A stretch of DNA of 64,000 bases from Anisodus tanguticus. Taxonomy: Eukaryota > Streptophyta > Magnoliopsida > Solanales > Solanaceae. The stretch spans positions 1,682,142-1,746,141 of the forward strand of contig CM067555.1 in assembly GCA_034509755.1 (NCBI GenBank), given 5' to 3'. Shown piece by piece: positions 19,885 through 32,695 of this stretch (positions are counted from its first letter, which is position 1; the number at the start of each line of letters is the position of its first letter). Both the position numbers and the translations under genes were made by a program. The notes under the pieces are model-generated. The model ran no database searches. It was not told the origin of the DNA and saw only the letters and a list, made by a program, of their open reading frames with translations.

Positions 19885-22800
19885 ATGGATGATCAGTATG
19901 GAATGGCAGATCTAAGACAGTACATGAACGGAGGAAGGCCACTTTTCGGTTCCATCCAGCCAGTACCACCTGAGTTGCTATCTATTACTGCTCACCAGCA
20001 ACGAAATCTCGGGCCGGGCCACCACCAATATGAGATGGTGATGGGTATGGCCCAAGTTCCGTCTCACGGGCTTACTACTCATCACCAACAACACGAGTTT
20101 CTTACAGATTCAAGTCCTGTAGCAGCTGCTGGTGCAGCTACTACGAGTGCCGGGTTTAGCGGGATAGATCAAATGGAGGCTGGTGGTGGTGTTGGTGGCG
20201 GAGATGGAAGCGGGCGGTGGCCCAGACAAGAAACACTTACACTACTTGAAATCAGATCAAGATTGGATTCTAAGTTCAAAGAAGCTAATCAAAAAGGTCC
20301 CTTATGGGATGAAGTTTCAAGGTACACAAAAAAATATAACAGTGTGTATATATATATATATATATATATGCAAAACCTAATTCACCATTCTATTTTTTTA
20401 TGTTTTCGTTTTCTCTTGTATGTGTGTGTTCATTCACTTGTGCAATCCTACTAAAAATTTCTTTTAAGGGAAATTCTCTCATATTCTTGATTTCTTATAT
20501 TTTTCCTTTTTCTTTTGGGTTCATTCATTTGTGAAATCCTACTAAAATTCTCATTTAAGGGAGATCTTTTTCATATGTTCTTATATTTGTTTTACACACA
20601 AATTCAAAGGGGTGCCTAAAAACTACTCCTTAGTTTAGTTATCGTGAAGGGATCCTCCCAAAGTCTTATTAATTCGTCATATGTTCTTGTTTATTTTTTT
20701 TTATAATTTTTTGTTGGGATTCATTCACTTGTTTAATCCTACTAATTTTATCTTTTACGTACAAATTCAAACGGGTGCTTAAAAACTACACCTATTTTAG
20801 TTCTCGTCAAGGGATCTTTCTAAAATCTTCTTCTTATGTTAAAAAAAGTTCTTTTTTATTCACTATTATTCAATCCTACTAAAATTTTCTTTTTTATTGG
20901 GTTCATTTACTATTGTTCAATCCTACTAAAATTTTCTTTTTTTATTGGGTTCATTTGCTATTGTTCAATCCTACTAAAATTTTCTTTTACGTACAAATTA
21001 CCAAAATCTTCTTGTTATGTTCTTGTAAAGAATTTCCTACAAATTTGTCATTTTGTATTTCTTTTCTGTTTTTTTTTCATTTTGTTTCTTAAGGAGCTTT
21101 TGAAAAAAAACATATTATTGTACATTGTGCAAGAAATATGAGTTTTCTGGATAATTAAGCAGCACCCTTAATCAATAATCTCCCTTGTTGAAGAATTCCC
21201 TACAATAATTGTAATTTTGGGAAATACATACATACTTGTACGGTGTGGAAAGTAACAATGAGTTTTCTGGAAAAAAAGCAGCACTTTTAATCAAACACCC
21301 ACAAAGTGAATAGGTTGGCAAATTTGTGTCAGAAAATGACACTACATTGAAGTTCAGGTGTTATTTTCATCTTTACTATTACATCACTTTCTGAATCATA
21401 GGCTTTTTCACTTCTTTTTAGATATAGAAAACTCCTATTTGCTTGTTTCTGTTTATAAAAAAGATAGCTATATAAACAATCTTGATGAAGAAAGGACATA
21501 GAGGGTAGTCTCTATCCTTAGCAAACATCAATATCACGTGACACTTTCAATCATTTGGGGATTTAAAATTAGGGTTATGTCAAGAAGCTGAAAAAGCCTT
21601 TCAATCTATCTGTAATTTGTTGAATAATACATAGCAGCCGGTTAAAAAATTGAGTTTTCTGATTTACGGTTATTACGTTCCTTGAAAAAAATCGTAAATT
21701 AGTCACCATTCCGTTCATGGGAATGCAATTCGAGATTTTTAAAAAAAATCAAGAAACTTATTTTCTTTCCAAAAATAGATCCAGAATTAAGTTATAGATC
21801 CATAATTTGTAGTAATTTGTTACTTATAAAACTTGCATATGTTTCCTCTATTATATAACATATTCCATTATCTCTCCAAACCTAATGTAGTAATTTCCCT
21901 TTATATGGCTTCTTATCTATAGATTAAGCCATTACCAAGAGTTCGACCTATCCAAAAATATTGTATGTATGATGGCATAAGTCGATTGATGTAAAATTTT
22001 ATCTTGTTTTGCTGAAAAATTGATCCCTCTGCGGAAGATTATAGCTTTGATCATGTTGCTCCATTTAAACCGTTTAACATTTATTAATGAGCTTATTACT
22101 ACTAAAATAATCACATTAGTTACTAATATCTTTCCATTAATTTTCTATATATTGTAGGATTATGTCTGAGGAACATGGATACCAAAGGACTGGAAAGAAG
22201 TGCAGAGAGAAATTTGAGAACTTGTACAAGTACTACAAGAAGACTAAAGAAGGCAAAGCTGGAAGACAAGATGGTAAACACTATCGTTTTTTTCGACAAC
22301 TCGAAGCTTTATATGGTGAAACAAGCAATAATATTTCAGCCTCAGCTTCAGAAACACATCACCTCGGAAGTCATTTTCCTTATAATCCCGCCGTAAACAA
22401 CAACAATCAAGATCCTCATAGTTTTCATCACCAAGCTCCTAAGTTGTCTGATAGCCTGAGTCTCTCTAATTCGTCTGGATTCAACACAACTTCTGATGAT
22501 GATAGTGATCAAGACAAGATGAGCAAGAAGAGAAGGGGGAAGAGGAGCTTAAAGACGAAGATAAAAGACTTCATTGATGGACAAATGAGGAAGTTAATGG
22601 AGAAACAAGAAGCATGGTTAGAGAAAATGATGAAGATGATTGAGCATAAAGAACAAGAAAGGATATTAAGAGAAGAAGAATGGAGGAATCAAGAGACGAT
22701 TCGTATGGAAAGGGAGCAAAAATTTTGGGCTAATGAGAGAGCCTGGATAGAAGCACGAGATGCTGCTTTAATGGAGGCTGTGCACAAGTTGAGTGGCAAA

Positions 22801-23328
22801 GATTTGAAATGTACTAGTACTAATCCGGTTCATCATGGTGAAGAAATAGTTGAATGTCGAGGTTTGAATGATCAGAACAATCCGAGTGACAATAGAAACG
22901 AAGATGTGACAGACAATCTGAAAGATGATGTTGACCAGCATTGGCCTGAAAGTGAAATTACAAGGTTAATACAACTTAGAACTAGCATGGAATTAAGATT
23001 TCAACAAATTGGGATCTCATCAAGAGATGATGATCATGTGTTATGGGAAGAAATAGGTGCAAAAATGGCCATTTTAGGGTATGAGAAAAGTGCTACTATG
23101 TGCAAGAACAAATGGGGTAGCATCAATAGTTACCTTATGGAGTGCAACAAGAAAAGAAAAGAGAATTCTACAAGTTCATGTTACAATAATAATGTCCAAA
23201 TCAACAATCAATATTATGAAGCTGATGGATCATCAAGTTTTAGGTACTTAATGGGTGATGCTGATCATCAAAACTTATGGGAGAATTATGAATTGAAATT
23301 AAGCAAAGGTGGTGGTGGCAATAACTGA
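19885..23328 (+). CDS. PTL: GT-2-type trihelix transcription factor, PETAL LOSS-like
   Basis: Two exons: 19885-20321 and 22158-23328, joined AG|G to restore an Arg codon (GT at 20322, AG at 22156-22157), giving 535 residues. The N-terminus MDDQYGMADLRQYMNGG and the first trihelix (residues 111-200; RWPRQETLTLLEIRSRLD, then KKCREKFENLYKYYKKTKEG) match Arabidopsis PETAL LOSS. A basic patch KKRRGKR (about 267-275) is a likely nuclear signal. A long charged helix (about 278-360) corresponds to the GT-2 central coiled coil. A second trihelix spans about 407-485 (HWPESEITRLIQLR...MCKNKWGSIN). Known family members bind GT elements in the nucleus; PTL restrains growth between sepals and affects petal initiation. 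Both DNA-binding domains are intact. Orthology is strong by eye but a tree was not built. Confidence 0.93.
20322..22157 (+). other. intron of the PTL-like gene (1836 bp) with tandem repeats
   Basis: The intron separates the first trihelix between DEVSR and IMSEEHG. It is T-rich. It contains an (AT)n tract at 20344-20370 and a three-copy array of 47-48 bp units at about 20860-20990, marked by CAATCCTACTAAAATTTTCT starting at 20871, 20918 and 20966. Related diverged units occur at 20445-20760. Confidence 0.88.
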
Positions 23329-23791
23329 TGATGAGTCACAAGTGCTACAAGAAAGTTTGTAAGTTATTTTTTTAAAATTTCAGCTCAAGAGATCAAAAGT
23401 GGCTAAAAAAAATCAAGATTGGTTGACAATTTGCTGAGGTTGCTAACTGTGTTTTGTGGAACATATATTGATTGAAGTTAACTGGTCCTAGCTAGGAGGT
23501 GATAAATTTGGGTACCTAATTTTTACTATTTTATCAGATGTTGTTTTTATATTTTTGTATTCAAAGCATTGGTTTGATGTGGTTCTCTTCATATTTTTTT
23601 CTCTCTTCAATTTGCTCATTGTTTTGATGTTTTTGCTTATCTTTGCATAACAATGTGGTTAATTCTTGAATGGCTTGTTAATTTATATCTTGACATCATT
23701 AAATCTATTGAATTGTTCTTTCTTAATTTGGAGGTGGAGGGTGAGTTGAGGTTTTGGGAGGGGGGGGGGGGGTGAAGCAGTTGGAGACTAA
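23329..23791. other. 3' flank of the PTL-like gene
   Basis: AT-rich, with a G homopolymer of about 14 at 23760-23772 (ggggagg context). No gene seen; it probably includes the 3' UTR. Confidence 0.5.
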
Positions 23792-23906
23792 GGGTGTGTT
23801 TGGTATGAAGGGAAAATATTAATGGACGATTTTTTCTGCTTATGTTTTTCTCTGCTAAGTGACAAGGTTTTTTCTGAAAATATTTTTCGTCATACCAAAC
23901 AGATCC
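23792..23906. mobile_element. Tourist-like MITE (115 bp)
   Basis: Terminal inverted repeats GGGTGTGTTTGGTATGA on the left and, reverse-complemented, GGATCTGTTTGGTATGA on the right, flanked by TAA on both sides (23789-23791, 23907-23909). It is non-coding. The 3-bp TAA target suggests PIF/Harbinger mobilisation. Confidence 0.75.
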
Positions 23907-23909
23907 TAA

Positions 23910-26890
23910 GTACTGCCATTTTTAGGATAATGATTTTATTTTTCTTATGGCACCATTCATCCAGGCATATCACTTTTTTCGAATAATTTGATTCATCAAT
24001 GGCAGCTATATGAGTCTTTCACCTCCCGTGGTGGTGGGGGTTTGGCCTTGATCCCTACCTCATTATATAACATAAAGAAATAATTTAAAAAAAAGAGAGG
24101 ACATAGAACCAAACCTCCTGAGAACACTATACACAAAAGCCGAGTACATGACTTGAACCTTAGTCAACCCCAAGGTTCTCATCTTGTTCCCCGTTCCCAT
24201 AAGGGGTGGCATCCCTTATTATGATTTCATATTAATAAGGAGAAATGTCAAAAAGGTGTGAAACATTATCTCTTTGGTTGAAGTTTATATTATAATACCA
24301 TGTAAATTTAGGTTGTTTTCTTCTAAGACTTCTACAGCAATATATACAATACAGATTACATGCATTATAGGATATTGTAGCAATGATTTAATTTCTTGTC
24401 AAAGAAAACTTTTTTAGTAATGAAGATCTTCTAATTTAATTTTACATTCATGATAAGGATGATGTGATTATATTCCACAAGCTAAGTGATTTTACTATAC
24501 TTGTCTTGTCTGTCACTTACGTGAATAATAAAATAACAGCTAATAAAAAGACATTTAAGTGAATTTTATAACATTTTCTATTCCATAAATTTTGTACTTG
24601 AGAATTTGGAGATTATGTACATGGAATGTAGACACTATTCTACAAATGTTACATTGTGGTTCTTGAAGGATATCAAAGCATTAACACTATGTGTAGCATA
24701 ATTGCAAATATGTTCGACATAAAGGACCTTAATTTCTTACAAGTAAATTGAAATCATCATTGTTGAAGGACAATCTATCACCAAAAAGGAAAATTTGGGC
24801 AAACTATTTATGCATTCATGATGAGAAATACTATTTAACTCAATTCGTACTTGTCTTGTCTTGTCTGCCATTAATGTGTGGAACGAAATATAATTAGATT
24901 AAATAGATCATCTTTATCTTAAAATAAGCATTTTTTTCTCAAAATTACATCTTGGGATTTACATAATCTTTGAATGATACCCCTACCCACCAACCCCTCC
25001 CCCACCCCACCCCACCGAAACCCCCACAACTCCCTTTGGATCTTTACCCTCTATATTAGAAGCTTAGCACAATGTATATGATGCTATATTATCACTATCA
25101 CGATGTTAAATAACCCATTTTCATACAATATAAGTCCTTAATTTTATGCATTTTGTAGTAATGCAGAAAACTTGTATTATTAAACAGGTAAGAAACATTA
25201 AGAGTTTATTTCTCAAATAATGCATAAAATCTGAGACTTCATCTGAAGAATTTATGCAGCATTTGAATAAGCTATTTGAACATATTAGACTTGAGTTTTT
25301 TGAAGACTACTTATGTTACTTCATTTGAATTTTGAAGTACTAGCATTTATAATTTATTCCTTGTATTATGCCCAATTAAATAAGAAATTTTAAAGAGAAC
25401 CATTTAAACTTCGCATGTACGAGCTTGATCAGATTACGAGCCCCAAACACAAATATAAGTGGAGATTTGTGGTAGGTTAACGATCAGCATACCACTAGTC
25501 GATTCATGGGGAAAGATCACTTTTTTTTGTCCAGTATTCAGTTGTATAAAAGGGTTTTAAAAATAATAATTATGAAGCAATTTCATACCACTTTATCTCT
25601 TAATTCTCTTACTCTTATACTCCCAAAACAAACAAAATTAATCAATAGGAAAAAGAAGGAACTTGCGATCCTCCTCCCAAAATTAGTACTCCACTACTAC
25701 TGTATTAATACTTTCGTTTCACCGAGTGTTGAAGGCATATGAGGGAAGATTTAAGTTATATCCACTGATACGTAAAAAAAAAAAAAAAAAAACTACTAAT
25801 ATACACTAGCAGTATGTAAAGATTTTTTTTGGTACTATTTACACTTAGGTTTCACGGTGTGTTAAAGGTATATCATATATGAGAGAAGGATTTATGTTAT
25901 ATAAGACTGATTAACAAATTGTATCAACAATAACGATATAAACTTTTATATACTATCAATATATTTTAATATGCAAGTTGTTGCTTATTTTTTTTAAAAG
26001 TTGCTAATTACATTATTATGGACGTTATCTATACTTATCTTTTAATTGATCAACTAGTTAAAAAATTAATTTCTTATTATTATTGTATAAAAGTTAAAAC
26101 ACTTGAAATGGCAAAGCTGATCAATTGATTTTTCAGCTGTATTCTCTACTTATTTCTATTTTCATGAAAATTGTGTCATCATCTTTGAGTCCTCCAGTTT
26201 TGTTACTCCCAAGGCTACCTAAGATCTCTTAGATAATTTACTGATCATTCTCAGTCAAAACAAAGTTACTAATATTGGAATCAGAATTTTTATGAAAAAA
26301 AAAACAAAAAAGTTCCTTATATTTTGTTTTTATTTTTTGAATCTTGTGATGTATGGTGAGGCAATTGATATGAAAAGTAACTGAATCACAAAAGTACGTA
26401 CTTATCTAGTTTTCACTTCCAATATCCCAATTTAGAAAATCTTATTATGTATTTTGCTTAAAGTATGCTCTCTTTATTTTATTCCTATGAATGGCAACAC
26501 AATTTTCAGACTTTATTATATGACTTTTCAGAAAATGTTTAGTAATATTAGTATAGTGTACATCTGTAAATATACTGCTTAACAAGTAAGACATGATGAT
26601 GACATCTTATGACACAATTGATTTGTTTTGCTAAATGGAAGCTTTTTTAGGTTTAAATGTTTAATATCTCATATCGGACATCAAATGAGTAATTAATAGA
26701 AAAAACAACCCCATTAGCCCTTAAGTAGGTTCATCATTGGTTACACCAGAGATTGTATTAAAATGTATAGCTCGTATCGATCTCTAAATGAGACGCCAAA
26801 TATAGAGTTGTGATGCCACTGATGGATGGCAGGGAGGGGTGATGAGGCTGGTCAAAATGAATGGTTGATAGGTTTCTGGGCTAGAAAAAT
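23910..26890. other. AT-rich intergenic DNA
   Basis: No gene recognised over 3 kb. A C-rich simple stretch (CCCCACCCCACCCC) is at about 24995-25015 and an A homopolymer at about 25776-25794. Positions 24000-24200 might be a diverged SINE (a tRNA B-box-like sequence on the minus strand near 24150), but this is weak. Confidence 0.55.
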
Positions 26891-27048
26891 TAAAGAAAAC
26901 TGAGCAGAAAATTAAATTAGACTACTAAAATAAAAGATGAGAAACTTGGGAAATTTTCTGATGATTATACAAGTATTTGCTGAGAAAAATAAACCTAAAC
27001 TAAATGTATTTTGTTCCAAATCATTTGTATTTTCGAAATAGACATTGA
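26891..27048 (-). repeat. copia 3' LTR, internally deleted
   Basis: Shares TAAAGAAAACTGAGCAG and TACAAGTATTTGCTGAG with the 5' LTR, then jumps to TTTCGAAATAGACAT, losing about 100 bp. It is fused to RNase H remnants. Confidence 0.78.
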
Positions 27049-27054
27049 TCCAGC

Positions 27055-30000
27055 CATGTCAGTTCTGCAACCACTCTTCTCATGGAGCGAAATGATAATG
27101 AAACAAAGATCTGTTTCTTTGATTTCCATGAGATGGGTGATCCACCAAGAGTGACGGATCATCTTGTTTGTGTACAAGACCCCAAATCCGCATCGCAGAA
27201 AGCAATCAATTTGAGAGAAGAATTAATTGATAAAAAAAGACCTTGACTTGGGTTGATTCTGAGATATCGAAGCACACGCAAAGCTGCTGAGAAATAAGTT
27301 GTGCGAGGATCTTGCATGTATTGAGAGAGGTGTTGGACTGCATAGCATATATCAGGTCGACTATGAGTCAGGTAATTCAACTTACCTATTAGCCTTCTAT
27401 AGCATGTAGGATTCGCTAAAGGTTCTCCAATCTCACTTGTCAATTTTGTTGCAGGATCAAGAGGTGATGACACAACTGGAAGATGTGAGCAATCATACTC
27501 AGAGAGGAGCTCGAGGATGTAATTCTGTTGTGTGACAATAATCCCATGATCTTCCCTGAGTATCTCAAGGCCTAGGAAATAATGTAAGTCTTCTAGGTCC
27601 TTAACTTTAAATTCATGATCAAGAAATATCTTGAGTTGAGTGAGTTCTGCAGAGTTGTTTCCTGTCATTATAATATCATCCACATATACAACTACTATTG
27701 AAATAGATGAACAATCCGTTTTTGATAAATAAGGAGTAATAATTTAGAGAAGAATTGAAACCCTTGAAATTGAGAGCTGAAGTAAGCTTAGCATACCACT
27801 GTCGTGAAGCCTGTCTTGCCATAGAGAGACTTAGTAAGCTTACAAACATGATTAGGACTAAGAGGATCCATGCCGGTGGGAAACTTCATGTACACTTCTT
27901 CTTGTAAATTTCCATGTAGGAAGTCATTATTTACATCTAGTTGAGAAATATTCCACTTCTTCTTTACCGCAATAGAAAAGATACATCTAATAGTAGTCAT
28001 TTTAACAACTGGTGAAAATATTTCATTGAAATTCACTCCTTCTGTTTGAATGTCTCCTCTCACAATAAATCTTGCCTTTAGTCTTTCCAAACTTCCATCT
28101 GATTTCTGCTCGACTTTATACATCCACTTACAGGGAAGTGCTTTCTTCCCAGGTGGTAACAATACAACTTCCCAAGTATTATTATCCTCCAAAGCCTTAA
28201 ATTCAGAAGTCATTGTCTGCTGCCAATCAGGATGCATTGCAGCTTGTGCAAAACTGGTTGGTTCACTTATGACAAAAGTAGAATTGAGAAATTGTTGATT
28301 AGTAGAAGAAAGAGATGCCAAAGGATAGATTGCAAGAGTAGCAGGAGAGGATAAACAGGCTTGAGTGAGATCTGTGATGTATATGCATTACATATGTAAT
28401 CAGAAAAATAGGTATGTTCCTTGTGAGTTCTACTTGATTGTCTAGTAAGGATAGCTTCAAGATTAGGAGTAGGAACTGATGGAGAAACTGAGTCAGATTT
28501 ACTTGAAACTTCTGGTGTTTGGGGTGATTGTGACTCACCAGAAGATAAAGTATCATTTTCTAATTCAGTAACAATGTGTGAAGTAGGATCTTGTGTGGTT
28601 GAAAGTGAGAACACAGTAGGGTGTGATTTAGTTCCTAAAGGAAAAATATACTCAATGAACTTGGCATCTCTAGAAATAATAATTTTCTTAGTATGTAGAG
28701 TTGTTAACAATCTATATCCTTTGTGTCCTGGGGGTAACCAATGAAGACACAAGCTATTGCTCTTGGGTCAAACTTAGGTCTAGAATGTGATAAGGTGGAT
28801 GCATAACAAAGACATCCAAAACTTCTTACATTTGTGTAAGAGGGTGATTGACTATGGAAAATGCTGTAAAGTACCATTTAAGATCCTAGATGGAAACCTA
28901 TTGATTAGATCTCCCCAAAATGATATAGGCAATCCTGATTGAAATAAAAGAGACCTAGAAATTTTCAAAAAATGCCTATGCTTCCTCTCAACCATCCCAT
29001 TTTGTTGTGGGGGTGGCTGTACAATAAGTTTGGTGCAATATTCCTTTAGAATGAAAGAATTCTGTTGCAATGGTACTCTTTCCTAGCTCTAAGGCATTGT
29101 CAGATCTTATGATCTTCACTTGTTTGTTGTATTGTCTTTCAACTATAGCTATGAAGTTTTTTGAGCATGAAGAAGGCATTATTTTTTGGTTTTAGGAGAA
29201 AGGTCCAAGTGCATCTACTAAAGTCATCCACCACAATCAAAAAATATTTAAAACTACTGTAAGTTGCAGTTCTATAAAGTCCCCATGTGTCAATGTGGAG
29301 AAGATCAAAAGTGGACTTGGTGATTTCATTATTAGCAAAAAGAAGCTTAGACTGCCTAGCAAGAGGACATATATCACAAGAATACTTTGGCACAGATTTA
29401 AAAACAAAGGAGCTGATATTTTTCATTGCAGTAATGGGTGAATGCCCTAGTCTATTGTGCCAAAGCACTACATCAGAATCCTTATTAATTATTACAGAAC
29501 TAGAAGCTGAAACTGAAACAGGAAGTTTAGAAAGTAAGGTCCTATTCTTGTCTTTGTTCTTGGAAAATAGGCCGGTTGACTCTAGCTAATATAGTCCATT
29601 CTTGACATCACCAAGTACCAGTGGCCTCTTCATTGAAGGACCCTGCAATATACATTGAGTGGAGAAAAAAATGATAAGAGATTGTAATTGGACACATAGC
29701 TTATGAATTGACAACAAGTTTATCTTAAAAGAAGGCATAAATAACACATTATGAATAATTAAATTGGGAAATAGCTCCACATTCCCTGGGTGTGTAGCTT
29801 TTACCTTTGTAGAGTCAGGAAGATTGACATTGACAGAGATAGGTAAGAGTTTAAGACTGATGAATAAGGATGAGTCAAAAGAAAGATGCTCTGTTGTTCC
29901 TAAATCTGATATCCAGTGAGTAGATCTTACAGTAATGAGACAAGATATTGAAGGTGAGAGTGTTTTACCAGCAGAGTTAGCATTAACTTCTGAAAATGAG

Positions 30001-31136
30001 GCTTCAGGCTGACTAATCTTTACTTGATGAAGCAATTGTACCAACTGAGAAAATTGTTCTTTGCTTAGTTGATCTGCTTTACTTGCTTTGATTGTGATTA
30101 TGCTTTGTCTTGAGCCGAGGGTCTCCCGGAAACAGCCCCTACATACCAAGGTAGAAGTAAGGTCTGCGTACACTTTACCCTTCCCAGACCCCACGTTGTG
30201 GGATTTCACTGGGTATGTTGTTGTTGCTTAGTTAATTCAGAGTAGTATAATCCATAGCAGGCTCAAGTCATCTTCTTCACTAGGAGCAAATGTAGCATTA
30301 CTTCTCACATTTACTTGCACCCTTTTAGATCTGGTAAACTTAAAATCTGCTGCAAAACCAATGGTTCTGTAACACTTATCCACAGTGTGTCCAGATTTCT
30401 TATAGTGAGAACACATCAGTCCATTTTTCTTTCCTCTATATTCATCACTTGGTCCTGCAGCAGTATGATTGTTACCCAAATAGGAAGTGTTATTTCCTGC
30501 AAAATGTGAGTGCATTGGGGCTTCTCTCTGTTGATTAGTGACAACATAAGAAGTCAAACTTCCAGGAAACTGAGAATGAACAGAGATTTCTCCTTGCTTC
30601 TCATCTTGTACAATAAAAGAGTAAGCCAAACTAACAGAGGGTAAAGGATTAATCATAAGAATATTGCTTCTTGCAGGTGAATAAGTATTATTTAAACCCA
30701 TTAAAAACTGAATTAGCCTTTCATCTTGTAGTGATTTAGATAAAATTACTTTTCCTCCACAAGTACAAGCACGGGTACAACAACTTTTAGTATTTTAAAA
30801 TGTCCTATTCATCCCACAATCCTTTCATTTTGGTATAATATCCTGCTATGTCATTTGTTCCTTGAACTATGTCACTCAACTCTTTTTGTAGGTGATAAAA
30901 GTTTTGCCCCATTTGACTGGCCAAACCTATCCTCAAGGTCAGGTCTTTCCAAAGATCCTGGGCTGTTTTACCATATCATTACATCTATTACAAAGCTTAA
31001 AATCTGACCATCAGTAAACTCAATGATGATAGATCTGCGCCAACCAGCATATCCTATTTCTTCAAAAATGGATTGATGGTATCCAGCAGTTCCAGTAGCA
31101 AGAGTAGAAGCAGTAGGTTTTGTTCCCATTGTAAAG
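27055..31136 (-). pseudogene. copia gag-pol remnant (second lineage)
   Basis: From ATG at about 31136 (MGTKPTAS) the minus strand shows gag with a degenerate zinc knuckle (CSHYKKSGHTVDKC, near 30410; one Cys replaced by Tyr), protease with DLGTTEHL in place of DSGAT near 29910, LWHNRLGHS near 29465, and integrase with HIDTWG near 29295, RSDNALELG near 29105 and NGMVERKHR near 29000 (all three catalytic acids present). Reverse transcriptase spans 28260-27190, with [14 protein letters not shown] and VDDIIMTG motifs near 27925 and 27680, then a frameshifted RNase H (ADLGSCTQTR, then SHGNQRN) to 27055. Stops and frameshifts in most domains make it inactive. Confidence 0.86.
30071..30223 (+). mobile_element. 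RTE LINE 3' end (or headless SINE) inserted in copia gag
   Basis: 153 bp flanked by a perfect 10-bp repeat TTGCTTAGTT (30061-30070 and 30224-30233). Its sequence aligns with the last 130 bp of the LINE at 2493-3268 (GTCTTGAGCCGAGGGTCTC, GGTCTGCGTACAC, CCCAGACCCCACG, ending GTTGTTG). There is no tRNA-like A or B box, so it is better read as an extremely 5'-truncated LINE than as a SINE. Removing it restores the gag frame (LNKEQFSQLVQLL). Confidence 0.88.
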
Positions 31137-31162
31137 GAATTTCGCCTATTGCTCTGATACCA

Positions 31163-31470
31163 TAAAGAAAACTGAGCAGAAAATTAAAATAAAAGATGAG
31201 AAATTTTCTGATGATTGTATTGCTTCATTGTTCATGTATTTATACAAGTATTTGCTGAGAAAAATATACCTAAACTACATGTATTTTGTACAAGTATCAT
31301 ATTATTATTGTTTCACATTAATGGATCTGTGTCCACTTGTAAGTTCTCAGATGAAGGGGACAAAATATGCGTAGAATCATTTGTGTTTTGTCCTAATTTC
31401 GAAATAGACATCGATGAAGACGTTGAGATATTCTCAATACTCATCTGATGAATCACTGCCATTTTCAACA
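31163..31470 (-). repeat. copia 5' LTR (about 308 bp)
   Basis: Bounded inward by the exact primer-binding site. The outer end near 31470 (TTTTCAACA in plus orientation) is chosen by the TG...CA rule on one side; the inner end reads TA rather than CA. Confidence 0.7.
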
Positions 31471-31814
31471 TTTCGAAGAACAAATACACATTACACCTTA
31501 GTCAAATCTCATATGAAAAGGGGCGGGAAACATCTGATGTTATATAAGACATAGCCTAAGATATAAATTTGTGTATTTTCGGACCAAAGCAACAAACATA
31601 CCGAATGCCATGTTTTTCCATTGTATCAGAATTGGACTCCCGTCGTACATTGTCGGGTAAATCAGCCTCAACTATGTTCGGAGTTCGGACCATGCTTATG
31701 AAGAAAAGGTATATATGACCCCTCAAGCAAATTCCGTTATTATTTTCAAGCATTAAGCTAACGTCGAAAAGGGAGAAAAAAATAAAATGTCATACATTAT
31801 AAAAGCTAACAACT
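31471..31814. other. spacer, nothing recognised
   Basis: About 340 bp of mixed sequence between the copia LTR and a GC-rich repeat end. Confidence 0.5.
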
Positions 31815-32695
31815 GTCAAACGGGTAGGACCGGGCCATTTAAACATGGGCCACATCGAGATCGGTTTGGGGCTGGTCGGGCTTGGGGAGGGGAAAGGGTG
31901 TCCGGTCCAGCTCCCTACCCGGATAGGGGTACACCGTGGGCTTATCAGGCCGAGCCGAATTTTAGTTAATGGTCCGGATTTTTTTTACATAAACCTATTA
32001 TATTCTTCAAGTTATGAATTCATATATATTATTTGTTGTAATTTTAGTGAATATTTACACATAAATTTATGCTACACGTTAAAATTACTAAATTCAGGTA
32101 AATAAAGTATCGTAATATATCGTGGATCCGCCCTGTTGCAGTGTAGTACATAATCATAACGACACTTTACTTTTAGATATAATAAGGAATACTTGTACCT
32201 TTTCAATTTTATTCTTTTTTTTGTTAATAGTAAATAGTAATATATTTTTGGTACATAACCACCACAACTAAAAGCACCAAAAATATACTATAACAACTCG
32301 CGTACGACATATGAGTTAAGGTGAGACATTTAAATCATGACAAGTTTTTATTGCACTAACATAAATTGCACACTTGCTTCAAATAAGATGATAATTAATT
32401 ATAGTTGCAAGTAACTTCTTTAATATTACGAAACATAGTTGAAAATAAAGATTTGACTCATGGATTAGTTTGAATTGGGGAGCCTGGTCAGTGCCCCGGT
32501 GGGCCATCACCCGGGCTCACTGGTGGGTCGATTTATCGGGTTGTCCACCTTGTCCAACCAAGCCCCCTAAAATGTCCCACCTAGCCCAGCCCTCTACCCC
32601 TTAGCCGGTTCCGTTTTGGGCCGGTGATGGACTGGGTTTATCGGGCCGAGTCCCGATCGACCCGACCCAATTGAAAGGTTTAGCTTGGGCTTGTC
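31815..32695. mobile_element. possible non-autonomous hAT derivative
   Basis: Two GC-rich zones (31818-31965 and 32480-32695) with GGGCC/CCCGACCC motifs surround an AT-rich middle, the architecture of the hAT elements at 3377 and 60770. The left end reads TGTCAAACGGGTAGG and the right end, reverse-complemented, TTTCAATTGGGTCGGG, a weak inverted repeat. No 8-bp target duplication was found, so the limits are approximate. Confidence 0.35.

Larger units (their letters stand above)
26891..31470 (-). mobile_element. Ty1/copia retrotransposon of a second lineage, minus strand
   Basis: Minus-strand order: 5' LTR (31470-31163), primer-binding site TGGTATCAGAGC at 31151-31162 (exact initiator tRNA-Met complement), gag, protease, integrase, reverse transcriptase, a broken RNase H and a 3' LTR reduced by deletion (26891-27048). 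Its proteins differ clearly from the other copia copies in the window. No reliable target duplication could be read because the outer 3' end is degraded. A 153-bp LINE-derived insertion sits at 30071-30223. Confidence 0.88.

Noticed and set aside
20836..21141. Open frame within the PTL intron
   Set aside because: Made of the repeated T-rich intron units; splicing of the gene explains the region better.
30071..30223. Classification as a TS-type SINE
   Set aside because: No tRNA-like A/B box head is present; the whole insertion aligns to a LINE 3' end.
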